IMG/VR virus record: IMGVR_UViG_3300030117_004319
Span: 1-22,695 of that record
Strand: one strand, 5' to 3'
DNA length: 22,695 nt
DNA from: a virus
Positions 1 to 6,259 of the stretch are shown piece after piece (positions within the stretch are counted from its first letter, which is position 1; the number at the start of each line of letters is the position of its first letter). The position numbers and the translations under genes are program-made. The notes under the pieces were generated by a model. That model did no database searches and was not told the DNA's origin. It was given only the letters and a program-made list of their open reading frames with translations.

Positions 1-1
1 T

Positions 2-97
2 AATGTAAATCAATACGATAGAAGAGATAGGCAACACAATATCTCTGCATACTGTGTTCCTGTAACAGTTCCTAAAACTACACAGTTTTGGGATTAA
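2..97 (+). CDS. 3' end of small Cys-containing protein (partial)
   Basis: An open frame runs in from the left edge and ends at TAA 95-97, giving 31 visible residues that include 'ISAYCVPVTVPK'. The start lies outside the window. The 'YCVP' block recurs near the end of the next gene (138-323), so these look like two tandem members of one small-protein family; that is inference from the shared motif and adjacency. The function is unknown. Members of such families are often short proteins with a hydrophobic N-terminus, but that part is not visible here. Confidence 0.6.
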   Translation, partial: NVNQYDRRDRQHNISAYCVPVTVPKTTQFWD

Positions 98-137
98 ATA
101 AAACTACAACTAATGGAGGTAATAAGATTTATAAACT

Positions 138-323
138 ATGATAAAATTTATACTTGTAATTATTTTAAACACAACCCCACAATATATTCAAGTATTTCAT
201 GACAGAGAACAATGTTCTATGACTGCAAATTTAATAAATAAAACTGAAAATGTACAAAGCTATTGTGTCCCTGCTGGAACTAATATAATAGCAAAAGTAC
301 CTGAACAAGAAATAACAGGATAA
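138..323 (+). CDS. Small protein with hydrophobic N-terminus and YCVP motif
   Basis: This 61-aa protein begins with a short hydrophobic stretch (residues 2-10, IKFILVIIL). Two cysteines follow, one in 'DREQCSM' and one in 'SYCVP'. It may be an exported or membrane-associated peptide, but no family function is recognised. An in-frame stop at 132-134 forces the start to 138 or later. The nearest strong Shine-Dalgarno (GGAGG, 116-120) lies 17 nt upstream, which is unusually far. The gene is 4 nt upstream of the basic-protein gene at 328 and is probably co-transcribed with it. The preceding partial gene shares the YCVP block and may be a paralogue. Confidence 0.6.
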   Translation: MIKFILVIILNTTPQYIQVFHDREQCSMTANLINKTENVQSYCVPAGTNIIAKVPEQEITG

Positions 324-327
324 TTTT

Positions 328-519
328 ATGGCTACCAAAAAGACCAAGAAAAAATCTACCGTTAACAAAGCTGGTAATTATACTAAACCTACGATGAGAA
401 AGAATTTGTTTAATAAAATTAAAGCAGGTTCCAAAGGAGGTAAGCCTGGACAATGGAGCGCACGTAAGGCTCAGATGTTGGCTAAACAGTATAAAGCTAA
501 AGGTGGTGGATACAAGTAA
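328..519 (+). CDS. Small very basic phage protein, GQWSARKAQ type
   Basis: This 63-aa protein is about one third Lys/Arg. A Lys-rich N-terminus is followed by a conserved-looking block 'KGGKPGQWSARKAQMLAKQY' and a Gly-rich end (GGGYK). I recognise this as a recurrent type of small protein in marine phages; its function is not established as far as I know. The charge suggests nucleic-acid binding, possibly with packaged DNA, but that is inference. Its stop codon overlaps the next start (TAATG at 517-521), so it is translationally coupled to another basic protein. Its position at the end of the rightward unit fits a late gene. Confidence 0.75.
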   Translation: MATKKTKKKSTVNKAGNYTKPTMRKNLFNKIKAGSKGGKPGQWSARKAQMLAKQYKAKGGGYK

Positions 520-761
520 TGGCACTTAAAAAATCTCAAAAGTCTTTAAAGAAATGGACTAAACAGAAGTGGAGAACTCCTAGTGGTAAAAAGTCTTCAG
601 AAACTGGAGAAGTCTATGCACCTTCTAAAACTATTAAGAAGTTAAAGTCTACTGCGTCAGGGCGTAAAAAACTTGCAGCAGCTAACAAAAAGAAACGTGA
701 AGCAACTGCAAAAGGGAAACAACATGCAAAGCATGGCTTGCATAAGGGGAAGAAACGATGA
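519..761 (+). CDS. Small very basic phage protein, KWTKQKWRT type
   Basis: This 80-aa protein is extremely rich in Lys/Arg. It has an N-terminal 'LKKWTKQKWRTPSGKKS' motif, a middle 'GEVYAPSKTIKKLK', and a His/Lys-rich tail. The KW...KW motif resembles small uncharacterised proteins found in phages and large DNA viruses (DUF5872-like in my recollection, not verified). It probably binds nucleic acid, which is inferred from composition only. The gene overlaps the upstream gene by 1 nt and the downstream gene by 4 nt (ATGA, 758-761), which gives a tight three-gene cassette of basic proteins. Confidence 0.75.
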   Translation: MALKKSQKSLKKWTKQKWRTPSGKKSSETGEVYAPSKTIKKLKSTASGRKKLAAANKKKREATAKGKQHAKHGLHKGKKR

Positions 762-1072
762 GAGAAGATTATAAAAAAGGAGGGAAGTCTAAGAGAGATC
801 CTAGATTAAAGAGAGCAGGAGTATCTGGTTTTAATAAACCTAAACGTACTCCTAGTCACCCAAAGAAATCTCACATTGTTGTTGCCAAAGAAGGTGACAA
901 GATTAAAACAATTCGTTTTGGACAGAAAGGAGCTAAGACAGCAGGGAAACCTAAAGCTGGAGAGTCTGCTCGTATGAAAGCCAAGCGTAAAAGTTTTAAA
1001 GCAAGACATGCTAGGAATATTAAACGAGGTAAAATGAGTGCAGCTTATTGGGCTGATAAGGTCAAGTGGTAA
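758..1072 (+). CDS. Basic phage protein, KRAGVSGFNKPKRTP type
   Basis: This 104-aa basic protein carries blocks I recognise as conserved among marine phage hypothetical proteins. They are 'LKRAGVSGFNKPKRTPSHP', a central 'SHIVVAKEGDKIKTIRFGQ' and a C-terminal 'ARHARNIKRGKMSAAYWADK' followed by VKW. The central part looks like a short beta-rich module between basic arms. No biochemical role is established to my knowledge; DNA or RNA binding is plausible from charge. It starts inside the stop region of the preceding gene (ATGA) and ends about 27 nt before the riboswitch aptamer. Confidence 0.8.
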   Translation: MREDYKKGGKSKRDPRLKRAGVSGFNKPKRTPSHPKKSHIVVAKEGDKIKTIRFGQKGAKTAGKPKAGESARMKAKRKSFKARHARNIKRGKMSAAYWADKVKW

Positions 1073-1098
1073 CAATTATTATTTAATAAATTAAAACA

Positions 1099-1146
1099 CG
1101 TTCATCCTTTACAGGACGGAAGTAGGCACATAATGCTGAAGGAACG
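1099..1146 (+). promoter_or_regulatory. Glutamine riboswitch aptamer (glnA / Downstream-peptide class)
   Basis: The RNA folds as a compact three-way junction. P1 is CGTTC (1099-1103) with GAACG (1142-1146). P2 is TCCT (1105-1108) with AGGA (1113-1116). P3 is GGCA (1125-1128) with TGCT (1134-1137). The junction strands GGACGGAAGTAGG and CTGAAGGAACGC match the conserved core of glutamine-binding riboswitches, including AGTA (1121-1124) facing GAA (1138-1140), as in the loop-E motif. These RNAs are known from cyanobacteria and marine metagenomes or phages, where the Downstream-peptide type precedes very short genes. Here a 48-aa gene follows. The three-stem form looks more glnA-like. The identification is from remembered consensus and was not run against a model. 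Confidence 0.85.
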
Positions 1147-1147
1147 C

Positions 1148-1177
1148 ATTGATGAAGTTTATCAATCTAACTGGAGG
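1148..1177 (+). promoter_or_regulatory. Possible riboswitch expression platform: hairpin plus strong SD
   Basis: Right after the aptamer there is a perfect 6-bp hairpin, ATTGAT (1148-1153) with ATCAAT (1161-1166). It is followed by a strong Shine-Dalgarno GGAGG (1173-1177) six bases before ATG 1184. No U-tract follows, so control of translation is more likely than termination. This is inference from layout only. Confidence 0.45.
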
Positions 1178-1183
1178 TATAAT

Positions 1184-1330
1184 ATGACTGAGTACTATAG
1201 AGGTTTTAAAATAAAAAATGAATCTGAGAAAGTTACTAAAATGAAATCTGGAATTTATCGTGGAGTAAAATGGTATGAAGCAAGCTCAACAAATAATACT
1301 GACCAAGAAACAGTTGAAGGAGTTAATTAA
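1184..1330 (+). CDS. Riboswitch-controlled short peptide with YRG motifs (DUF4278-like)
   Basis: This is a 48-aa product. The start at 1184 is chosen because it sits six bases after GGAGG. The upstream in-frame ATG at 1133 lies inside the riboswitch P3 loop and is rejected. The peptide contains two 'YRG' elements, 'YYRGFK' near the N-terminus and 'GIYRGVKWYEAS' in the middle. The latter resembles the short DUF4278-type 'TYRGVKY' proteins of cyanobacteria and cyanophages (tentative). Its placement behind a glutamine aptamer makes it a 'downstream peptide', presumably made in response to host nitrogen status. What it does is unknown; a role in adjusting host nitrogen metabolism is an attractive but untested idea. 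Confidence 0.75.
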   Translation: MTEYYRGFKIKNESEKVTKMKSGIYRGVKWYEASSTNNTDQETVEGVN

Positions 1331-1357
1331 GCAACAGAAAGATAAAAGGAATAGTCA

Positions 1358-1585
1358 ATGATGGGAGTAGAAGATTTTTTTGGAGGCCCTGAAATGCCTG
1401 AAACAAGTGTACTAAAAACAAATGCAGATGTTGTGTCTCATGTAGCAGAAGCTATAGCAGGTACAACAGATATAGAATTATCTAAAGCTTTGTTTGATAT
1501 ACTTAACAATCATTCTGATGTTGTATTAGAAACAAGTCAGAAGATAATGTGCAAACATAAAATGCATTTGCAATCTATCAAATGA
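1358..1585 (+). CDS. Unknown small acidic protein
   Basis: This 75-aa protein has an acidic N-terminal half ('GVEDFFGGPEMPETSVL') followed by a predicted helical region with 'HVAEAIAGTTDIELSKALFD'. It has no recognised family. The double ATG start at 1358/1361 is preceded by AAGGAA. The end overlaps the next gene by ATGA (1582-1585), so the two are probably translated together. It lies near the 3' end of the rightward unit. Confidence 0.6.
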   Translation: MMGVEDFFGGPEMPETSVLKTNADVVSHVAEAIAGTTDIELSKALFDILNNHSDVVLETSQKIMCKHKMHLQSIK

Positions 1586-1785
1586 TAGAACCAGCATCAT
1601 CATCTATGCCTGTAGGTACGTGGGCTAAACACAATACAGTTGAAGTTGTTCGCCATAATAAACTTCATGGTGAAGAACAAAGACTGCAAACTGTGTTTAG
1701 AACTGTATACTATGAGTTCGCAGATGGTAGGGTACAATTAAAAAATTATACTTCTCAAAATTCTACAATATCTTTACTAGCTTAA
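1582..1785 (+). CDS. Unknown small protein, last gene of rightward unit
   Basis: This 67-aa protein has a beta-rich middle ('TVFRTVYYEFADGRVQLKNY'). No family is recognised. It starts within the stop of the preceding gene (ATGA). Its TAA stop (1783-1785) overlaps the stop of the oppositely oriented gene at 1782-1991, so the two transcription units converge with a shared 4-nt sequence and no terminator between them. Confidence 0.6.
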   Translation: MIEPASSSMPVGTWAKHNTVEVVRHNKLHGEEQRLQTVFRTVYYEFADGRVQLKNYTSQNSTISLLA

Positions 1786-1991
1786 AGAGCTTGTAATTCT
1801 TTTTCTAAATATTCATGGAGGGTTGCTAGTTTGACTAGTCCCTCCTTGATTATTTTATTTATAAGGACTTGCTCTTCTTCTTCTTTAAATATTTTAGATA
1901 TTTCTGTTTCAGGAATACCACTAAGCTCTGTTACTAAGTTACCTTTAGTATCTAAAAGGATTTTAAACGAAAGTATATTTCCTTCTTTCAT
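1782..1991 (-). CDS. Unknown small helical protein, last gene of leftward unit
   Basis: This 69-aa protein has a short beta-like N-terminus ('NILSFKILLDTKGNLVTEL') and a Glu/Lys-rich helical C-terminal half ('KIFKEEEEQVLINKIIKEG'). It has no recognised family. Its start overlaps the nrdB stop by 4 nt (1988-1991), so it is coupled to nrdB and is the final gene of the long leftward unit. Similar small acidic proteins often follow nrdB in phages, but I cannot assign a role. Confidence 0.6.
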   Translation of the reverse strand: MKEGNILSFKILLDTKGNLVTELSGIPETEISKIFKEEEEQVLINKIIKEGLVKLATLHEYLEKELQAL

Positions 1992-2962
1992 TGTGCAATC
2001 TCCACAAAATTAACTGCTTCTACACTACCTCTTAATCCCGCCTTCATGTATGACGTTGCTCTACCTTCAAAGAAGTTCTGATGTTCTACTCCTAGTACAT
2101 CGTCTAGCCAACTCAAAGGATTGTCTTTAACATTGTAGTTAGGCTTGAGTCCAAGTTGTAGTAATCTTCTGTCAGCTATGTATCTTATATACTGACTCAT
2201 TTCTTTTTGTGTTAAGCCTTCGATATCTCCCATCTTAAATACAAGATTAAGAAACCTATCTTCTAAATCTACCATCTCTCTACATGCTTGATAAATTTGT
2301 TTTTTAAAATCATCTGTCCACAATTCTATGTTTTCTTGCATGTATTCTCTAAACAACTGAGTCATAGCTTCTACATGTAACGATTCATCTCTTATGCTAT
2401 AGGTTATTATCTGTCCCATGCCTTTCATCTTTCCAAACCTTGGGAAGTTTAATAATATTATAAAGCTGCTAAATAGTTGCAATCCTTCAGTGAATGCTGA
2501 GTACACAGCTAAAGCTTTTGCTATGCTTTGTTTGTCCCTGTTAGAAACTTTTATACTATTGACATACTCATGCTTATCTGCCATCGCTGAATATTCTGCA
2601 AAGGCTTTGTATTCTAATTCAGGCATACCTACTGTATCCAATAACAAACTGTAGGCGTGTTGGTGTATAGACTCCATGTTGTTAAACGCGCCCATCATCA
2701 TACGCGCTTCAGGCTTTTTAAAGATACGCATATACCTATCTACATAACCAGCACTAACATCTACATCTGATTGAGTAAACAATCTAAATATTTGTGTTAA
2801 TAGATTCTTTTCTTTATCGTTAAGGTGTTGCCAATCTTGTACATCGTTATGTAATGGTACGTCTTCAGGGAACCAATGCATTTGATTTTGCTGTACATAA
2901 TAATCAAACATCCACGGATGATCGAATGGTTTATAGTAATCTCTCGTACTTGTTAAACTCAT
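1988..2962 (-). CDS. nrdB: Class I ribonucleotide reductase, beta (radical) subunit
   Basis: This 324-aa subunit houses the diiron-tyrosyl radical that drives reduction of ribonucleotides to deoxyribonucleotides. Visible metal ligands are E97 and H100 (in MESIHQHAY), E159 (AFTEGLQ), and E193 and H196 (RDESLHV); an early Asp is D66 or D68. The radical tyrosine is Y104, four residues after H100 as in E. coli NrdB. Y305 lies 20 residues from the C-terminus, matching E. coli Y356, which relays the radical to the alpha subunit. It is somewhat shorter than E. coli R2 (about 375 aa). It overlaps the upstream small gene by 1 nt. Together with nrdA at 3826 it supplies dNTPs for phage DNA synthesis. 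Confidence 0.95.
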   Translation of the reverse strand: MSLTSTRDYYKPFDHPWMFDYYVQQNQMHWFPEDVPLHNDVQDWQHLNDKEKNLLTQIFRLFTQSDVDVSAGYVDRYMRIFKKPEARMMMGAFNNMESIHQHAYSLLLDTVGMPELEYKAFAEYSAMADKHEYVNSIKVSNRDKQSIAKALAVYSAFTEGLQLFSSFIILLNFPRFGKMKGMGQIITYSIRDESLHVEAMTQLFREYMQENIELWTDDFKKQIYQACREMVDLEDRFLNLVFKMGDIEGLTQKEMSQYIRYIADRRLLQLGLKPNYNVKDNPLSWLDDVLGVEHQNFFEGRATSYMKAGLRGSVEAVNFVEIAQ

Positions 2963-3156
2963 TAAAACATTCCTTGTATTGTATTTAGTTTTTCTTGTGC
3001 TGTAGATAATGCTGCAACAAGATCATCTATGTCTTGTACTATATCTGGATGCTCTGCTACTGCTACTGCATTATCTAAATAGTTTTTAAGATTAACTTGT
3101 ATTATTTCAATGTCTGCTTCGTATTTCATTTCTAAAGCTTTTAAATATGGACTCAT
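2962..3156 (-). CDS. Unknown small helical protein between nrdA and nrdB
   Basis: This 64-aa, mostly helical, acidic protein is likely coiled-coil ('YEADIEIIQVNLKNYLD', 'DIDDLVAALSTAQEKLNTI'). It has no recognised family. It shares one base with the nrdB start (TAATG, 2962), and its ATG overlaps the stop of the 50-aa gene upstream (ATGA, 3153-3156). Tight coupling suggests co-expression with the reductase, but a functional link is only inferred from position. Confidence 0.65.
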   Translation of the reverse strand: MSPYLKALEMKYEADIEIIQVNLKNYLDNAVAVAEHPDIVQDIDDLVAALSTAQEKLNTIQGMF

Positions 3157-3305
3157 TCTAAATTCTCCTCATATTTTTCATGTAACCAATCGTTGTATTT
3201 TTCACAGTAGATAGGGAAAGACATTCGCTCAGATAAAATAGTATTATTCTCATCACAATAATCTAACCACATTCTAACGCAAAAACTGTGGAACTCACTA
3301 TTCAC
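3153..3305 (-). CDS. Short ORF with GTG start, 50 aa
   Basis: This frame encodes 50 residues if GTG 3305 is used, or 39 from an internal ATG ('MWLDYCDENNTILSE'). It contains two Cys and aromatic-rich segments ('FPIYCEKYNDWLHEKYEE'). Its stop overlaps the next start by ATGA (3153-3156), and its GTG start overlaps the preceding stop by 8 nt. This is the same coupling style as its neighbours and is the main reason to believe it is a gene. No Shine-Dalgarno is well spaced from either start. The function is unknown. Confidence 0.5.
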   Translation of the reverse strand: MNSEFHSFCVRMWLDYCDENNTILSERMSFPIYCEKYNDWLHEKYEENLE

Positions 3306-3474
3306 CTTCCTTAACCATTGACGCTTTTAAAGTGTAGTAAGAAGTAAAATTAATATCATAAGGACTAAGATTATTGAAAGGTGTTTCCCAATCTAAATCT
3401 GATTGCATTAATTCATCATAAGAAATAAATTGTTTTGTTTCACTTACATAGTACTGTGCATCTTGAACACTCAT
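3298..3474 (-). CDS. Short ORF, 58 aa, unknown
   Basis: This 58-aa product starts at ATG 3474 within the stop of the upstream membrane protein (ATGA, 3471-3474) and ends at TAG 3298. It is rich in Tyr, Asp and Ser ('VQDAQYYVSETKQFISYDE', 'SPYDINFTSYYTLK'). It has no recognised family. Stop/start overlaps on both sides argue that it is translated. It fills an otherwise empty gap in the reductase cluster. Confidence 0.6.
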   Translation of the reverse strand: MSVQDAQYYVSETKQFISYDELMQSDLDWETPFNNLSPYDINFTSYYTLKASMVKEGE

Positions 3475-3665
3475 AACATTCCTCCTAGTTTATTATTGAT
3501 TTCCCACAAAAGATAAATAACTATTCCTAAACCTATAGCCAGTATTGTATGATACCACACCCATCTAACTTTGTATATTCTTAGTTCTAGTCTTCTCTCA
3601 TCATCAACTATTCGATGATACTCCAACATGTCTTTTAATTTAGATTCAAATATTTTATCTTTCAT
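3471..3665 (-). CDS. Single-pass small membrane protein
   Basis: This 64-aa protein has a charged N-terminal half rich in Glu/Arg/Lys (residues 1-33) and one hydrophobic segment ('TILAIGLGIVIYLLW', about residues 40-54). A short polar C-terminus follows. It is probably membrane-anchored. No enzyme motif is present. It lies between two other small genes downstream of nrdA and overlaps the next by ATGA. The ribosome binding site is weak (GTGG). The function is unknown. Confidence 0.6.
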   Translation of the reverse strand: MKDKIFESKLKDMLEYHRIVDDERRLELRIYKVRWVWYHTILAIGLGIVIYLLWEINNKLGGML

Positions 3666-3668
3666 ATT

Positions 3669-3836
3669 TTACCACTTATTAATTATGTTAGCTATAATAA
3701 AAAAACAAGTTACAAAATTAACTATAACAATAATTGTTCTTAGAATTGCTATAGCATTATCATGTTCCATCGTTTTATCATCGCTAAAACTTCCTATAGT
3801 ATACTTCCATACTGTCCACCAATTCTTACCCTTCAC
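3669..3836 (-). CDS. Small membrane protein of the phage nrd neighbourhood
   Basis: This 55-aa product starts at GTG 3836, 11 nt inside the nrdA 3' end, and stops at TAA 3669. The sequence has an N-terminal aromatic motif ('WWTVWKYTIGSFSDDKT') followed by a hydrophobic helix ('IAILRTIIVIVNFVTCFF', about residues 29-46). I recognise this 'WKYxxGSFSD...AxIRT' layout from small membrane proteins encoded near ribonucleotide reductase genes in cyanophages. The recollection is not verified here. It may tether something to the membrane, but its function is not known. Confidence 0.7.
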   Translation of the reverse strand: MKGKNWWTVWKYTIGSFSDDKTMEHDNAIAILRTIIVIVNFVTCFFIIANIINKW

Positions 3837-5721
3837 AACTTAGACACTCCATGTCTTCTAAATTTATCTTAGGTATTTTAATATTAACATTCTCTGCTAC
3901 TCTAGCTGCATCAGATCTTAGATAGTACAAAGACTTTAACTTATTAGCACCAGCCCAATGAACAGAATTAACGTACTCAAGATAAGAGTCATGAACGTCT
4001 TGGGGTTCTGTAGCTTTTGGAAAAGAAAAGAAGAGGTTGATGCTTTGACTTTGACAGATGTATTCTTGTCTTTGATGGGCATGTTCTATTATCCATAGTT
4101 GATTAAGTTCAGGTGCGGTTCTAAATATTTCTTTTTCTTCTTCAGATAGTTCGTCAAGATGTTGAACAGAGCCTTCATGAGCCGCAATATCTTTCCAAGT
4201 TTCTTCATTGTTTAATCCTTTCTTTTTGAGAAGAGCTTCAAGATATTTGTTTTTAACTTTGTAACTACCTGTGAGAGTTTTGTGAGTAAATATGTTGGCC
4301 CTTTGAGGCTCCACACTAGGACTAGTTCCACCACATATAATACTACTGCTAGCATTAGGAGCGATAGCAAGGAGATGACTATTCCTCCTACCACTCCCAA
4401 CCATATCAGGAGCTTCCCCACGTTCTTCAGCCAAGCGATTACTAGCTGCAATACTTCTTTCTTTGATGTGGGAGAATGCTCTATGGTTAAAACTTGTGGC
4501 GTACATACTCTCAAAGAATATTCCATTGCGTTGTAAGTGAGAGCAAAAGCCCATCGCCCCAAGGCCAATTGCACGTTCTCGATATGCTGAATAAGCGGCC
4601 TTTGTAAAACCTTTGTTATCTTCTTTAACATAATTTTTAAACCTCTCGTAGTTTGCAGTATATTTTCCTAGACTTTTTGTGTCTACTGCGTGTTCTATAA
4701 AATGTTCTAAAACATTATCTAACATTGTAATCATGTCATCTATAAAAACATCTGAGTATTTCCACTCATCAAAATATTCTAAATTGACTGAGCTTAGGCA
4801 ACACACAGCGGTACGTTCTTCATTGGTAGGTAAAGTTATTTCAGAACAAAGATTACTTTGTGTTACTTCTAAACCTAAATCTTTTTGTTCTTGAGGTAGT
4901 GCTTCGTTACAGCGATCAATATTAACAATATAAGGTTCACCTGTTTCTGCTCTGGTGTGTATGATCTGCCACCAGATATCTCTAGCAGGTACGATTTTAA
5001 CTGCTTCATTTGATTTAGGATCTATAAGTCTCCACTCTGTATTGTCTTGAACAGCTTTTAAAAACTTATCATTAACAGTTACAGCGTTGTGTAAGTTTAA
5101 ACACTTACGATTTAAATCTCCTCCTGTTGTTTTACGCATGTTAATAAATTCTTCTATCTCAGGATGAGACACATCCATGTAAGCAGCGTATGATCCTCTT
5201 CTTGTAACGCCTTGATTAAAGGCAAGCATCTGACTGTCTACGACATGCATGAAAGGGATAGAACCAGTAGACTTACTGCCGTTAGAAGTGCTAACACCGT
5301 TACTGCGAACACTAGACCAGCACCCACCAATACCTCCACCTCCAGATGCAAGCCATATGTTCTCATCATAATGATCAGATAGACCGCTCCTTGAATCAGG
5401 AACACTATTAAGAAAGCAGCTAATAGGGAGGCCACGGCTAGTTCCTGCGTTACTAAGAATAGGAGTGCTAAACCCAAACCAATGATCACTTGCGTAGTTA
5501 TAAAGTCTTTGTGCAAGATCGAAATCAGTAGTTCCTTTATAAGTAGCGCAATATGTAGCGGCCCTTGCAAAAGCTTCTTGAGCATATTCTTCATCTCCCC
5601 AAAAATATCTATCCTTTAAAGTATCTTTAGAAAAAGTATCTAATTTCTTTTCTTTGTCATAATTAATTTTAATACCTAAATAAAACTGTTCACCTTCTTT
5701 TTTCATAGTGTCTGTTACCAT
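3826..5721 (-). CDS. nrdA: Class I ribonucleotide reductase, alpha (catalytic) subunit
   Basis: This catalytic subunit is 631 aa from ATG 5721, which follows AAGGAG; an ATG 18 codons upstream has a poorer site. Using 631-aa numbering, the active-site N290, C292 and E294 are in 'SNLCSEI'. The redox pair is C102 ('PISCF') with C307, radical-transfer tyrosines are Y599/Y600 ('LYYLRSDA'), and the C-terminal shuttle cysteines are C626/C629 ('CLSC'). All key residues are present. The N-terminus is too short for an ATP-cone, so dATP overall-activity inhibition is probably absent, as in several phage enzymes. It works with NrdB to make dNTPs during infection. It overlaps the small membrane protein downstream by 11 nt. 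Confidence 0.95.
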   Translation of the reverse strand: MVTDTMKKEGEQFYLGIKINYDKEKKLDTFSKDTLKDRYFWGDEEYAQEAFARAATYCATYKGTTDFDLAQRLYNYASDHWFGFSTPILSNAGTSRGLPISCFLNSVPDSRSGLSDHYDENIWLASGGGGIGGCWSSVRSNGVSTSNGSKSTGSIPFMHVVDSQMLAFNQGVTRRGSYAAYMDVSHPEIEEFINMRKTTGGDLNRKCLNLHNAVTVNDKFLKAVQDNTEWRLIDPKSNEAVKIVPARDIWWQIIHTRAETGEPYIVNIDRCNEALPQEQKDLGLEVTQSNLCSEITLPTNEERTAVCCLSSVNLEYFDEWKYSDVFIDDMITMLDNVLEHFIEHAVDTKSLGKYTANYERFKNYVKEDNKGFTKAAYSAYRERAIGLGAMGFCSHLQRNGIFFESMYATSFNHRAFSHIKERSIAASNRLAEERGEAPDMVGSGRRNSHLLAIAPNASSSIICGGTSPSVEPQRANIFTHKTLTGSYKVKNKYLEALLKKKGLNNEETWKDIAAHEGSVQHLDELSEEEKEIFRTAPELNQLWIIEHAHQRQEYICQSQSINLFFSFPKATEPQDVHDSYLEYVNSVHWAGANKLKSLYYLRSDAARVAENVNIKIPKINLEDMECLSCEG

Positions 5722-5812
5722 TTTCTCCTTCCCTCTTTCTTCGTTGTTTGTCCTTTCCCTTAGTTCGTTTATCAAACTTTTCTTTTCGTTCAGCCTTACG
5801 ATCCCAAGACAT
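5690..5812 (-). CDS. Possible 40-aa very basic peptide overlapping nrdA start
   Basis: ATG 5812 sits 7 nt after a good Shine-Dalgarno (AAGGAG) and opens a 40-codon frame. The frame overlaps the end of the DUF3310 gene by 17 nt and the nrdA start by 32 nt. The product is mostly Lys/Arg/Glu ('WDRKAERKEKFDKRTKGK'). It may be a true small gene or a translational-coupling leader for nrdA. Such low-complexity basic frames also occur by chance in A-rich sequence. It has no recognised family. Confidence 0.35.
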   Translation of the reverse strand: MSWDRKAERKEKFDKRTKGKDKQRRKREGENGNRHYEKRR

Positions 5813-6245
5813 CCTTGTTCTCCTTCATAAATGTTAAGAGTCTTTGCTCATACCAGTGAGCCTTTTGTAAATCTTCAACTGGCTTACCTTTGTATCTGAA
5901 TCTCCATCGATACTTTAGACTGTTACCACGTAAGTAACCTACGTATTCTTCTGGAGATAGCATAGCTTCAATTGCATCAATACATTCTACTGATCCTGAG
6001 TTGTAGTGGCTAGGATTGTTTACATTATCTTTGATTTGTCTAGCAACATTTTTAATATGATCAGTCTGATGATTGTAAGGTTTATCAGTTTCAAATATAT
6101 CTGTTTCCATTTTAGTATCTAAGGCATTAATACTTTCTTGATCTGTTTCTCCATTCTCATTATAGTTATCAGGATCTTTCATAGCTTTAATCCTTCTTCG
6201 ATTGTACGCATCCCATTCCTGTGGTGATACATTATCTATACTCAT
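5796..6245 (-). CDS. DUF3310 protein (T7 gp1.7-related C-terminal domain)
   Basis: This is a 149-aa protein. Residues about 75-140 form a DUF3310 domain: 'NNPSHYNSGSVECIDAIEAM', then 'YLRGNSLKYRWRFRYKGKP' and 'EDLQKAHWYEQRLL'. The domain is common in phages and related to the C-terminal part of T7 gp1.7, a nucleotide kinase. Whether this short form has kinase activity is unknown. The N-terminal 70 residues are polar and probably disordered. The start is supported by GGAG upstream. Its position directly upstream of nrdA suggests a role in nucleotide supply, which is inference from context. Confidence 0.8.
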   Translation of the reverse strand: MSIDNVSPQEWDAYNRRRIKAMKDPDNYNENGETDQESINALDTKMETDIFETDKPYNHQTDHIKNVARQIKDNVNNPSHYNSGSVECIDAIEAMLSPEEYVGYLRGNSLKYRWRFRYKGKPVEDLQKAHWYEQRLLTFMKENKDVLGS

Positions 6246-6259
6246 TCAAGTTCTCCAGT

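Noticed and set aside
1133-1183. Upstream in-frame ATG giving a 65-aa version of the riboswitch peptide
   Set aside because: It lies in the P3 loop of the aptamer and has no ribosome site; ATG 1184 has an ideal SD.
4212-4631. 139-codon minus-strand frame with hydrophobic segments
   Set aside because: It lies wholly inside nrdA in another frame; nrdA has all catalytic motifs across this stretch.
5238-5594. 118-codon minus-strand frame resembling a membrane protein
   Set aside because: It is a shadow of nrdA in another frame with Leu/Ile-rich composition typical of frame-shifted reading.
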